Shown in pieces: positions 15,075 to 22,865 of a stretch of DNA of 35,432 nt; within the stretch, counting starts at the first letter, position 1, and every line of letters begins with the position of its first letter. A program made the position numbers and the translations under genes. The stretch is from Actinomycetota bacterium (GTDB lineage Bacteria; Actinomycetota; Actinomycetes; Nanopelagicales; Nanopelagicaceae). Below the pieces are notes generated by a model. The model ran no database searches, was not told the origin of the DNA, and saw nothing but the letters and a program-made list of their open reading frames with translations. The DNA lies in NCBI GenBank assembly GCA_009726135.1, contig WLIQ01000009.1, positions 1 to 35,432 on the forward strand, read 5' to 3'.

Positions 15075-15917
15075 CTATTTAGAATCAGCTGATCTGGCTT
15101 GGCTCACCATTTGCGTTGGATTGACGTATCTCAAGGCTACAATCAAAATAAAGAGCGTTGTAAGCATGTAGAACACAGCCATCGCACTAATTGCTTGGTA
15201 TGGACGAATTCCAGAAGCGAAAACTGCGTAATAAAGTGCCACGACAAGCGTATTACTGCCTGGGCCTGAGACTAAATACGTTAGTTCGAAAAGCGCCACG
15301 GTTTGCACGAGCACAAGAAGGGCCGCTGCTAATAGTCCTGGGACGATGAGGGGAGTGAGTATTTTTATAAATATTTGCCGAGTAGTTGCTCCACACATTC
15401 TGGCAGCTGCCTCGATTTTTGGATCGATCTGCTCGATAAAGGGAGAGAGCACCAAAATAACAAACGGGATTGCCGGTACGGTATTAGCAACAATTACACC
15501 GGTTAATGTTCCGCCGAGATTTAAACGATAAATGAAAGTTGCCAAGGGAATTCCATACGTTATAGGTGGCAACATGATTGGTAGTAAGAAGCTCAACATT
15601 AAAATCTTTTTACCGGGGAAATCGCGGCGTGCAAGCACATAAGCAGCAGGTGTTCCCACAAGAATCGAAATCGAAACAACTGCCAGGGCAACTTGCAAAG
15701 TAACTCTAAGAAGGTTGGGAACCTGATAGTCATGCCATGCTGTTGTATAGAACTTTGTAGTCCAGCCCGCAGGCAACCAACCATCAAACCATTCAGTTCC
15801 AAAAGAGCTAACGACTACCGTGCCAATGACTCCCAGAAGATTAATAAAGAAGAAGCCAACCGATCCCCAAATCAACCATCCAAGTGGGGATTTTATAAAT
15901 ACTTTTCTGGGCGCCAT
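15075..15917 (-). CDS. ABC transporter permease, PotC-like
   Basis: The 280-residue membrane protein has about six helices and the EAA cytoplasmic loop KIEAAARMCGATTRQIFIKILTPLIVPG, which contacts the ATPase. It belongs to the binding-protein-dependent permease family of the spermidine/putrescine, iron(III) or aminoethylphosphonate type. The N-terminus includes PLGWLIWGSVGFFFINLLGVIG. It is the last gene of a four-gene minus-strand operon and overlaps the stop codon of the upstream permease. The substrate cannot be read from the permease. Confidence 0.88.
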   Translation of the reverse strand: MAPRKVFIKSPLGWLIWGSVGFFFINLLGVIGTVVVSSFGTEWFDGWLPAGWTTKFYTTAWHDYQVPNLLRVTLQVALAVVSISILVGTPAAYVLARRDFPGKKILMLSFLLPIMLPPITYGIPLATFIYRLNLGGTLTGVIVANTVPAIPFVILVLSPFIEQIDPKIEAAARMCGATTRQIFIKILTPLIVPGLLAAALLVLVQTVALFELTYLVSGPGSNTLVVALYYAVFASGIRPYQAISAMAVFYMLTTLFILIVALRYVNPTQMVSQARSADSK

Positions 15918-16825
15918 TAGCCTTTACCGCCAGAAGTGCTTCCGCTATAGAGGCGCGAACGCATAACCAGTACAAGTGCGACTACCGCAAGTTCAAAGCC
16001 ACCAGTGATTACTGATATTGCTGATGCCATCGAGTAATCGTAATTATTTACGATTGCCTGAGCAGCGGCAACAGCCAGAACATGTGAATCTCCTGCTGGA
16101 TTTCCAAGCAAGTTAGCTGAAGGAAAGACAGAAAAAGCGAGCACAAAATTGAGGCAAAATGTTATTGCCAAACCCGGAGTTAATAGAGGAAAAGTAATGT
16201 ATCTAAATCTCTGCCAGGAAGTAGCGCCCAAGGTACTTGCCGCTTCTTCCATTTTAGGATTAATTCCAGATATATATGAAAGCGTGAGCAAGAAAGCAAA
16301 AGGAAAACCTGTTATGAGTAATGAAATCATAACGCCCCAAAAATTATGCAGTAATTGCAGCGGCTGATCAATTATTCCTGTGGCTAGCAAAGTTCGATTG
16401 AACCATCCGTTAGGAGCTAGATATGCCGATAAGCCTTCAGCGACAAGAACTGTTCCAAGACTCATTGGAATTACCAGCAGGGTGTTAATTGTCCGTTTAC
16501 CCCGTACTCGGTGTCTTAATCGCACAGCCAAAGGTATGGCTGCAAAAACATTTATTAGTGATACCGGCAAGGCGATCCTAAAAGTATTCCAAATTGAATC
16601 GCGCATATATGGGTCACCAAAAAAACTTCGATAGTTTCCTAAAGCTCCAGATTTAGCATCCATAGGGTGAAAAGATAAATAAGTACCATACATAGTCGGG
16701 TAGATAAAAAAAGCTACCATCGCTAAAAACGCTGGAATAAGTAAGATAAGTAGGCGATCAACGCCACGCTCAGCTAGCCAAGACTTCAAATTAAAACCCC
16801 GTGCACTTGTGGTAACTCCAGACAT
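15917..16825 (-). CDS. ABC transporter permease, PotB-like
   Basis: From the start chosen here the protein is 302 residues with about six helices. The EAA loop reads KMEEAASTLGATSWQRFRYITFPLLTPG. The first helix is LLILLIPAFLAMVAFFIYPTMYG. The ORF track begins with a TTG at 16855, inside the ATPase gene. The ATG at 16825 (MSGVTTSARGF), 4 bp after the ATPase stop, is more natural. It pairs with the PotC-like permease to form the channel. Confidence 0.87.
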   Translation of the reverse strand: MSGVTTSARGFNLKSWLAERGVDRLLILLIPAFLAMVAFFIYPTMYGTYLSFHPMDAKSGALGNYRSFFGDPYMRDSIWNTFRIALPVSLINVFAAIPLAVRLRHRVRGKRTINTLLVIPMSLGTVLVAEGLSAYLAPNGWFNRTLLATGIIDQPLQLLHNFWGVMISLLITGFPFAFLLTLSYISGINPKMEEAASTLGATSWQRFRYITFPLLTPGLAITFCLNFVLAFSVFPSANLLGNPAGDSHVLAVAAAQAIVNNYDYSMASAISVITGGFELAVVALVLVMRSRLYSGSTSGGKG

Positions 16826-16829
16826 GTGG

Positions 16830-17903
16830 CTATTTGTCACTATCTGGATACACAAGTACCCGTTCTGAAGGAACTGTCAGGTTCGTACTCTGACCGACTT
16901 CAAGTTTTTTAGGAGTTCGAATGTGGAGGGTAATTCCCTGTTCGGTACTAACTTCAACAGCAAAATCCTTGCCCTGATATTCAACAGATTTTACGGTGCA
17001 GGAAATGTTATTACCCAAAGCATTTTCAACCAATAAATCTTCAGGGCGAATAGCTACACGTACTTTGCCTGCCGCAGCACCTGAAAATAGGTTCGAAGCT
17101 GTTAGTTCCAGACCCGAAGCTCGCAATGAATATTTGCCAGCAGATCCGCCTGCGACCAAATCCATCGAAATCATGTTTCGGTACCCCATGAAATCGGCTA
17201 CAAAACTATTGGTTGGATTCATATACACATCTTCGGGAGTTCCAATTTGCTGAACCTTGCCATCATGAAGAACAACGAGGCGATCAGCAAGTGATAGCGC
17301 TTCTTCTTGATCGTGGGTTACATAGACAGTTGTGAGTCCTAATTCGCGGTGCAAACGCTTAATTTCACTTCGCATTTCGTGACGCAGCTTTGCATCAAGA
17401 TTTGAGAGCGGCTCATCCATGAGAACAACTTGAGGTTCAATAACAATGGCACGCGCAATTGCAACGCGCTGTTGTTGTCCTCCCGAAAGCTGACTTGGGT
17501 GCTTATCTGCATGAAGAGATAGCTGGACAAGATTGATAGCGGCGCTAACACGGCGTTCAATCTCAGCCTTTGCTACCTTTTTAATCTTTAACCCAAATCC
17601 AATATTTTGGCGCACAGTTAAATGTGGAAAGAGTGCGTAATTCTGAAAGACCATTCCAAAATCTCGGCGCTCTGGCGGTAACGTGTCGATGCGTCGATCA
17701 TCTAAGAAGATAGAACCATCGGTTAACGGTAATAGTCCAGCTAGGCAGTTCAACGCCGTTGATTTACCGCAACCTGAAGGTCCTAACAGGGCAACAAATT
17801 CTCCGTTGCCAATTGTTAAGGATAAATTGGAAAGTGCCACGGACTTGCCAAAGGCCCGTGACACCCCCTTCAAGTGCAGTTCGCTAAAGTCTTGTTTAGA
17901 CAA
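16830..17903 (-). CDS. ABC transporter ATP-binding protein, PotA/UgpC type
   Basis: The 357-residue protein has Walker A GPSGCGKST, the Q-loop VFQNYALFPHLTV, signature LSGGQQQR, Walker B VVLMDEPLSNLD and the switch His in VYVTHDQEEA. A C-terminal TOBE-like domain follows (about residues 240-357; VRVAIRPEDLLVE, GKDFAVEVSTEQG). It energises the transporter with the two downstream permeases. It starts with TTG, with AAAGG about 9 nt upstream, 14 bp after the binding-protein gene. It is the only transport ATPase in the window, while two CUT1 sugar systems here have none, so cross-energising them is conceivable but unproven. Confidence 0.95.
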   Translation of the reverse strand: MSKQDFSELHLKGVSRAFGKSVALSNLSLTIGNGEFVALLGPSGCGKSTALNCLAGLLPLTDGSIFLDDRRIDTLPPERRDFGMVFQNYALFPHLTVRQNIGFGLKIKKVAKAEIERRVSAAINLVQLSLHADKHPSQLSGGQQQRVAIARAIVIEPQVVLMDEPLSNLDAKLRHEMRSEIKRLHRELGLTTVYVTHDQEEALSLADRLVVLHDGKVQQIGTPEDVYMNPTNSFVADFMGYRNMISMDLVAGGSAGKYSLRASGLELTASNLFSGAAAGKVRVAIRPEDLLVENALGNNISCTVKSVEYQGKDFAVEVSTEQGITLHIRTPKKLEVGQSTNLTVPSERVLVYPDSDK

Positions 17904-17917
17904 TTAGTGAAACCTTT

Positions 17918-19135
17918 CTATTTTAGTTTGTCTCCGCCAATTTCTTTATCCCATTTTTCAAACATCGCACCTAGCTTTTTACCTGGCAACTGTGGAAGTG
18001 CAGGGAACTTAGCTAGAAGTGCAGGATATTCAGGTCGGCCGTAAATACGAATTACTTTGCGACTTGATGCAGGTGCCATTGCAGGAACGATTCCCGCAAT
18101 TGCTGGACCTGGATACATGTAACCATCATCGTATGCATATGCCTGTTGTGATGGAGTCAAGATCCACTTCATCAAATCCAGAGCTACAGCGAGCTTGTCA
18201 GCTGACTCTCCCTTAGGAATTGCTAGATAAGTTGCATCCATCATCCAAGTTGTGTTTTCGAATGCGACAACCTTAGCTTCTTTTGGCACTGTTCCAATTG
18301 CACGCACGTTTATATCCCAACCAGCAGAGCTTGGAACAATTTTCTTAGTTCCTGCTGCAAGTTCACGCATGCTCTTGCCTGTACCAGTTGTGTAATAAGG
18401 AATGTACTTTCCAAGATCCTTTAGGTATGCCCATGTCTTATCCCAACCATTGATTGGATCTTGTGGATCCTTATCGCCGAGAATGTATGGCAATCCCTGA
18501 ACAAATGCACGGCCAGGTCCAGAGTTTGATGGACGACCATAAGTAAATCCATCTGGATTCGCCTTTACCCAGTCAAGTAATGCTGCTGGAGTTGTTGGTG
18601 GCTTTGCAACTGTCTTTGGAAGGTACTGAAGAAGTGGACCGTAGTTACCAAAGTCATCAACGATTGCATAACCTTGAGCTTGCTCCCACATTAATTTTGC
18701 ACCAGGTAGGTAACGTGAAACGCTAGCACCTAGTTGATAGTTGTAATCTGGGAATAATTTTGTAAGAAGTCCTTGCTCGATTGAAGGAGCAAGCGCATCA
18801 TTTCCTGTTAGCAATAGATCGATTTGCAACTTACCTGCTGCTTGCTGAGCTTTTAACTTTGCAGCAATTTCTGTTGCATCGCCAGTTTCAAAATTTACTG
18901 ATGCAAGGCGCTTTGGAAAGCGTCGCATGTAACTTTCAACCATTGGCTGAACAACCTGTAAATCGCCAGCCACATCAACGAGGTTGAGGGTTACTGGAGA
19001 TGAAGGCATTTTTAGTGCAGCACCAATCGGATTGGCCTGCTTGAAATTGGCAACTGCTGGACTAGCAACAACAATTGTGGCCACTAAGGTCACACTTGTG
19101 AGTACAGCAAAGAATTTACGATTCTTACTTAACAT
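17918..19135 (-). CDS. ABC transporter substrate-binding protein, PotD/Fe3+-like class
   Basis: The 405-residue protein begins with a Sec signal peptide (KFFAVLTSVTLVATIVVASPAVA) that ends in an AVA cleavage site, with no lipobox cysteine. The mature part has a two-lobe periplasmic-binding-protein look: VTLNLVDVAGDLQVVQPMVESY, QIDLLLTGNDALAPSIEQGLL, WEQAQGYAIVDDFGN, and SADKLAVALDLMKWILTPSQQ. It heads an operon with ATPase and two permeases. The SD AGAAGGAG (19142-19149 on the minus strand) lies 6 nt from the ATG. The substrate is unknown; the convergent NagB-like and UxaE-like genes and the sugar-acid-type GntR regulator suggest a sugar acid or amino sugar derivative. Confidence 0.85.
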   Translation of the reverse strand: MLSKNRKFFAVLTSVTLVATIVVASPAVANFKQANPIGAALKMPSSPVTLNLVDVAGDLQVVQPMVESYMRRFPKRLASVNFETGDATEIAAKLKAQQAAGKLQIDLLLTGNDALAPSIEQGLLTKLFPDYNYQLGASVSRYLPGAKLMWEQAQGYAIVDDFGNYGPLLQYLPKTVAKPPTTPAALLDWVKANPDGFTYGRPSNSGPGRAFVQGLPYILGDKDPQDPINGWDKTWAYLKDLGKYIPYYTTGTGKSMRELAAGTKKIVPSSAGWDINVRAIGTVPKEAKVVAFENTTWMMDATYLAIPKGESADKLAVALDLMKWILTPSQQAYAYDDGYMYPGPAIAGIVPAMAPASSRKVIRIYGRPEYPALLAKFPALPQLPGKKLGAMFEKWDKEIGGDKLK

Positions 19136-19191
19136 TAAAGACTCCTTCTCTCCACTACATTCGAGGGCTGGATAGATTTACATTCAGCCTG

Positions 19192-19205
19192 TGGCCAGAT
19201 GGCCA
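19192..19205. promoter_or_regulatory. TGGCCA-GA-TGGCCA inverted repeat in the binding-protein leader
   Basis: Two self-palindromic TGGCCA units are separated by 2 bp. The element lies downstream of the predicted transcription start, in the leader of the ABC operon. It could be an operator for the adjacent GntR-type regulator or an RNA hairpin. Confidence 0.35.
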
Positions 19206-19223
19206 TGAGCTTGTGTCGTTAGA

Positions 19224-19251
19224 ACTATAGTCATACTTATTACAAATACAA
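19224..19251 (-). promoter_or_regulatory. Promoter of the PotABCD-like operon
   Basis: On the minus strand TTGTAT (19246-19251) and TATAGT (19224-19229) are spaced by 16 bp. The spacer contains ATAAGTATG (19232-19240), the same 9-mer found in the nagB-like promoter. The predicted leader is about 80 nt and carries an SD. Confidence 0.5.
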
Positions 19252-19302
19252 TGGGCTGGCCGCATTTTCTACGGGTGAATTCCACGCATGAGTAGAGGCC
19301 GA

Positions 19303-20052
19303 CTACGGAGTTTTTTCGATCTCGGACTCCCAAACTTTGTTCATTTCCTCCATTGCCTGCTCCATGATTGCAAGCATCGAATCATGTGCCGCGCTCGCCG
19401 CCCCCTTTTGGATTCGATCTGCCACATCAATGTGCAGTTGCAGCGCCTCCTCTTTAGGGTGGGCAGGCATCAGGCCGTAATGAGTTCGCCCAGTCAATAC
19501 CTCTTTAACCAAACTATTGAGCTTTGAAAACATCTCATTGCCTGAGCTTTCAAGGATGAGCTGATGAAATCGAACGTCAAGGGCGAGAAAAAGTTCAACA
19601 TCCTCATTCTGCCCAGCGATTTTCATTCGTTGAGCTAGTGCGACTAACTCTGTGGTGTTTATTAGCGGTGCCCGAATGGCGGCAAGTCTGGCTGCGGCAG
19701 GCTCGATTGCGGATCGGAGCTCATTTAATGAGCGCAATTGATTGATACGAGCCGATGAAGCAAGGCGCCAGCGAATAATCTGCGGGTCAAATAGATTCCA
19801 ATTGCTCGGGGGCAGCACGAGGACGCCTACTCGGCGAGTTGAAGAGACAAGCCCCATTGATTCCAAAACTCTGACAGTTTCTCGTACCACTGAGCGTGAA
19901 ACCTTGTATTGAAGTTCAAATTCCTCTGTCTTCACAACGGTTCCAGTAGCAAGCTCGTGCGCACATATAGATAGGCCAATTTCCTCGACGAGTTGGCCAT
20001 GCAACCATCGAGTAGCCGGCTTATCCCTTGAGGGCAGTTGAATCTCATCCAT
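19303..20052 (-). CDS. GntR-family transcriptional regulator, FadR/FCD subfamily
   Basis: The 249-residue protein has an N-terminal winged helix (about residues 12-78; LVEEIGLSICAHELATGTVVKTEEFELQYKVSRSVVRETVRVLESMGLV). A C-terminal FCD-type ligand domain follows (about residues 100-245; LRSAIEPAAARLAA, DVRFHQLILESSGN, and HIDVADRIQKGAASAAHDSM). The linker SNWNLFDPQIIRWRL is typical of regulators of sugar-acid operons such as gluconate or galactonate. It is upstream of the PotABCD-like operon on the same strand, but a TAACCT box 6 nt before its ATG and a separate promoter for the operon suggest separate units. It is the natural candidate to control that operon and perhaps the nagB-uxaE pair. 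Confidence 0.88.
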   Translation of the reverse strand: MDEIQLPSRDKPATRWLHGQLVEEIGLSICAHELATGTVVKTEEFELQYKVSRSVVRETVRVLESMGLVSSTRRVGVLVLPPSNWNLFDPQIIRWRLASSARINQLRSLNELRSAIEPAAARLAAIRAPLINTTELVALAQRMKIAGQNEDVELFLALDVRFHQLILESSGNEMFSKLNSLVKEVLTGRTHYGLMPAHPKEEALQLHIDVADRIQKGAASAAHDSMLAIMEQAMEEMNKVWESEIEKTP

Positions 20053-20058
20053 GGGACA

Positions 20059-20064
20059 AGGTTA
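20059..20064 (-). promoter_or_regulatory. -10 box of a leaderless promoter (TAACCT)
   Basis: On the minus strand TAACCT ends 6 nt before the ATG at 20052, with no SD. Confidence 0.6.
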
Positions 20065-20095
20065 GTTGAAACAGAGGACCCTAAGCCAGTAGTAC

Positions 20096-20419
20096 TTAGA
20101 TATCTGTGTGATGGATGATGCCACCACCGCGGAACTTAAGCATTGGTGTCTTCTGCCAAACATCCATCGCATCATCAAAGCTCTTTGAATTTGCCATGAC
20201 CTTGTCTTGTGATGCACCAAATGCTGCTGCACTATCAAACTCAACGGAATAGATCCAAGCTCCGTTGTATTCGCCATATCCACCTTCATAGATGTTTACA
20301 GCTGATGCGCCTGCTTCTGCAAGAAATAACTTCTTCCACTCTGCAAGTCGTTGCATTTGCTGACGACGAGTAATGCCTTCCATACCTTCTACTATCCATA
20401 TTTCTGATGTTTTTGCCAT
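20096..20419 (-). CDS. Small conserved hypothetical, possibly a dimeric alpha-beta-barrel protein
   Basis: The 107-residue soluble protein carries an N-terminal strand (TSEIWIVEGMEG), a helix (RRQQMQRLAEWKKLFLAEAG), strands (SAVNIYEGGYGEYNGAWIYSVEFDSAAAFG) and a closing WQKTPMLKFRGGGIIHHTDI. The layout resembles ferredoxin-like alpha-beta-barrel proteins of the NIPSNAP/monooxygenase-like kind; this is inference only. It has one of the strongest SD sequences in the window (GGAGGAGAG, 6 nt before the ATG) and a TTGTAA-17-TAGTTT promoter, suggesting good expression. Confidence 0.65.
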   Translation of the reverse strand: MAKTSEIWIVEGMEGITRRQQMQRLAEWKKLFLAEAGASAVNIYEGGYGEYNGAWIYSVEFDSAAAFGASQDKVMANSKSFDDAMDVWQKTPMLKFRGGGIIHHTDI

Positions 20420-20459
20420 GTGATTCTCTCCTCCTATAGATCGAACTTTGGACTTTTGG

Positions 20460-20488
20460 AAACTACTCCCATAGCAAGGTCATTACAA
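20460..20488 (-). promoter_or_regulatory. Promoter of the small hypothetical gene at 20096-20419
   Basis: On the minus strand TTGTAA (20483-20488) and TAGTTT (20460-20465) are spaced by 17 bp. The -35 box overlaps the stop codon of the CPBP gene. The transcript would carry a leader of about 35 nt with a strong SD. Confidence 0.4.
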
Positions 20489-21295
20489 CGGATAGGCGAA
20501 ACCAATTTCAGGCTCAACTAATTTCCACTTGAGCGCCACACGCTGGATCCATTTAGGCACGCCACCTCTATTTATGCGAAGCAGCAACAAGGCTGCTCCT
20601 ATAAACATGACGTTGTTAAAAATCCCGGATGTTAATCCTTCCCATAAACTTGGGTTCAATTGTTCTGTAGTACTTGTATCAGTTCTAACTTTGTCAAAGA
20701 CGATACTCCAATCACTGATTGCATGAAAGAGCACTGCTATCCAAATACTGCGCGTTACGATCATAAGTACGCAAGCAAAAACCCCGAAAGCAAATGCATC
20801 GATCACATGCCAATAAGCCCGCCACGGATCCCAATTGGGTCCGCGATATAGATTTAAATGCATCAACCCAAAAAACATTGATGAAACAAAAATTGCTCTG
20901 CCTTGTCCAAATTTTCGCATAATTCCAAATATCAGACCGCGCGAGACCATCTCTTCACCAAATCCAATTGAAAGCAAGAAAATGATTCCGCGAAATGCCA
21001 TCCCTGGTGCAAGGTGTGCTTTATGAGGAAAAGAAACTGCTAAGAGCATAAACAGTGAAGCAATCACCAACGCCAACACTGTTTTAAAATGCACACGGGG
21101 GAGCCCAAAGTACTCAAGGCTATCGAGCCCCAAAAGATATATAGCCAGATAAAAAATCAAACCCAATGTCACGTAGCTAACCGTGGCATTAACGTACTTC
21201 TCATTACTAATCCAAGATCCTGGCAGTAAGTCGAGGATTAATAGGGCAAAAATTGAAACACCAGCAGCGATAACGTAGTGCCGCACTTGTCTCAT
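20483..21295 (-). CDS. CPBP-family intramembrane metalloprotease (CAAX/Abi type)
   Basis: From the start chosen here the protein is 270 residues with about eight hydrophobic segments. The CPBP motifs are GFGEEMVSRGLIFG (EExxxR), FFGLMHLN (FxxxH) and LFHAISDW (HxxxD/N). These residues form the metal site of Rce1-like intramembrane proteases; bacterial members range from bacteriocin immunity to membrane-protein processing. The ORF track starts with a TTG at 21325. The ATG at 21295 has a TATCGT box 7 nt upstream and is preferred. The gene is divergent from the CUT1 operon. No bacteriocin gene is nearby. Confidence 0.85.
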   Translation of the reverse strand: MRQVRHYVIAAGVSIFALLILDLLPGSWISNEKYVNATVSYVTLGLIFYLAIYLLGLDSLEYFGLPRVHFKTVLALVIASLFMLLAVSFPHKAHLAPGMAFRGIIFLLSIGFGEEMVSRGLIFGIMRKFGQGRAIFVSSMFFGLMHLNLYRGPNWDPWRAYWHVIDAFAFGVFACVLMIVTRSIWIAVLFHAISDWSIVFDKVRTDTSTTEQLNPSLWEGLTSGIFNNVMFIGAALLLLRINRGGVPKWIQRVALKWKLVEPEIGFAYPL

Positions 21296-21302
21296 ACCCG
21301 CC

Positions 21303-21308
21303 ACGATA
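21303..21308 (-). promoter_or_regulatory. -10 box of a leaderless promoter (TATCGT)
   Basis: On the minus strand TATCGT ends 7 nt before the ATG at 21295. Confidence 0.45.
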
Positions 21309-21429
21309 GAGACCCCAACAGACAAATCTGTCAGTTATTCCGGCTTGGCTAAAAGCCCTGCAGCACCCTTTTTTAGGGAGTTTTAATCCAAAGGGCTAGA
21401 AGAAACGGCCGGAAAATCCTCATGCACCC

Positions 21430-21458
21430 TTGACAGAGATGGCTAAGAAGTAGATTCT
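21430..21458 (+). promoter_or_regulatory. Promoter of the LacI-controlled sugar operon
   Basis: A consensus -35 TTGACA (21430-21435) is followed by the -10 candidates TAGATT (21451-21456, spacing 15) or GATTCT (21453-21458, spacing 17). The operator palindrome begins 8-10 bp downstream, covering the expected start site. Confidence 0.5.
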
Positions 21459-21465
21459 TTGATTA

Positions 21466-21481
21466 CTGGAAACCTTTCCAG
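21466..21481. promoter_or_regulatory. LacI-type operator, CTGGAAACCTTTCCAG
   Basis: CTGGAAA-CC-TTTCCAG is a perfect inverted repeat with a 2-bp centre, the architecture of LacI/CcpA-type operators. It sits at the expected transcription start of the transporter operon. A near copy, CTAGAAACGATTCCAG, lies beside the lacI gene at 29589-29604. Confidence 0.65.
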
Positions 21482-21527
21482 TTTTGAGTGAATCTCGGTG
21501 TTGCTCAAAAACCATAGAGGGGTTTAT

Positions 21528-22865
21528 ATGAAAATTCGAGATAAAGCATTTGTCGTGGGGTGTGCGGCGGCAGTGCTCTTAACTTCACTTGGGTTCACTG
21601 GAGCGTCTGCATCTGTTTCACCCAAGAAGGCAATTACTACTAAGCCAGTGACATTGACCATGTGGTGGTGGGGCGATCAAGAAGCTCCTGGAGCAAAATT
21701 GTGGGTTGACGACACGGTTATGGCGTATCAAAAAAAGCATCCAAATGTAACTATCAAAACTGTTCTTCAAACAACTGATGGATTGGTCCCCGCCTTTGCC
21801 GCTGCAGCTGCAGCCAAAAAGGGTCCAGATCTACAGTATTTCTGGGGTGGAATTTACGCTCAACAACCTGGATGGGATGGCCAAATTGCGCCGGTATCAG
21901 ATTACATTCCCGCCTCAGAGTTAAAGCATTACATCAATGCAACGACAGAACTTTCATTTAAAGGGAAAATCTGGACCGCACCTTGGTATGTAAATCCTTC
22001 CTTCCCAGTACTTGCACGAACAGATGTATTGAGTAAATACAACTTAACTGTCCCAACAACTTGGAAAGATTTGCTCAACGTTTGTGATGTTCTTAGCGCT
22101 CAAGGCGTGCCTGCATTAGCTGGTGGAGTAAAAGATGGCTGGTTTGGCGGATGGTTGTATTCAATCATCGGCGGACAGTCTGTTTCATCAAGTAAAGATG
22201 TAGTAGCGGCCGTAGTGGGAAAACAAAAGTTCACAGATGCGAAACATGCTGATTGGTGGACACGACTTCAGGAAACTAAAGAACACAAGTGCTGGAACTC
22301 AGATATCAACTCTCTTGAGCTCTATCAAGCACAACAGTTATGGAAAGACGGAAAGGCAGCTATGACTGTAGTAGCCGGCCCTGATGCTCCAAACTTTGCT
22401 AACGCAGTTGGCGCATCAAAGGTTGTCGTTATGGCAATGCCAAAGTGGGGTAAAGGACCATTTGCTGGAAAGATGGGAAGTACTTCCCAGACCATTGGTA
22501 TCACGCAATGGAGTAAGAACAAAGAAGTTGCAGCTGACTTCTTAATGTTCTCTCACGAGAAGGCTCAACTTAATAACTGGTTCAAGCGCACAGGATCTAT
22601 GCCAGCTGATGACCGCTTCAATCTGAACTCAGTAAAAGATCCAGTAAAGAAGGCTCTATTCCAAAGCGCACTTCCTGGTGGACCATACCTAGAAAACTTC
22701 ATCCCTGCCCAACTAGATACTGATGCAGTATTTACAAATGTGCAGTTAGTTCTCAATGGAACTAAGACTGGTAAAGCGGCAGCTGCTGATATGCAAACTC
22801 TCATGGAGAGGTTACGTAAGACTGATCGCAAGCTTGTAAGTAACTTCACCGCTTGGAGTAAATGA
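21528..22865 (+). CDS. CUT1 sugar ABC transporter substrate-binding protein
   Basis: From the start chosen here the protein is 445 residues. The signal peptide is KAFVVGCAAAVLLTSLGFTGASA; the Cys is too early for a lipobox and cleavage probably follows ASA. The mature protein begins with VTLTMWWWGDQEAPG, then AYQKKHPNVTIKTV, typical of family-1 (maltose/glycerol-phosphate type) binding proteins. WTAPWYVNPSFPVLARTDVLSKY and VPTTWKDLLNVCD are also typical. It heads the operon behind a TTGACA promoter and a LacI-type operator. The ATG at 21528 has GAGGGG upstream; the ORF-track start (21498) adds 10 residues before the signal peptide. The substrate is probably a mono- or disaccharide, not readable from sequence. 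Confidence 0.9.
   Translation: MKIRDKAFVVGCAAAVLLTSLGFTGASASVSPKKAITTKPVTLTMWWWGDQEAPGAKLWVDDTVMAYQKKHPNVTIKTVLQTTDGLVPAFAAAAAAKKGPDLQYFWGGIYAQQPGWDGQIAPVSDYIPASELKHYINATTELSFKGKIWTAPWYVNPSFPVLARTDVLSKYNLTVPTTWKDLLNVCDVLSAQGVPALAGGVKDGWFGGWLYSIIGGQSVSSSKDVVAAVVGKQKFTDAKHADWWTRLQETKEHKCWNSDINSLELYQAQQLWKDGKAAMTVVAGPDAPNFANAVGASKVVVMAMPKWGKGPFAGKMGSTSQTIGITQWSKNKEVAADFLMFSHEKAQLNNWFKRTGSMPADDRFNLNSVKDPVKKALFQSALPGGPYLENFIPAQLDTDAVFTNVQLVLNGTKTGKAAAADMQTLMERLRKTDRKLVSNFTAWSK

Noticed and set aside
15057-15110. AGCTGA...TCAGCT inverted arms between uxaE and the PotC-like gene as a bidirectional terminator
   Set aside because: Only 6 bp of pairing across a loop of more than 20 nt, without T-tracts.
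20483-21295. CPBP protease as part of a bacteriocin or phage-defence system
   Set aside because: No bacteriocin precursor, abortive-infection partner or nuclease is adjacent; the family is too diverse to infer defence.
21326-21429. CCCTTTTTTAGGG and GGCTAAAAGCC in the divergent gap as terminators
   Set aside because: Stems of 4 bp only, and genes on both sides point away from the gap, so no terminator is expected.
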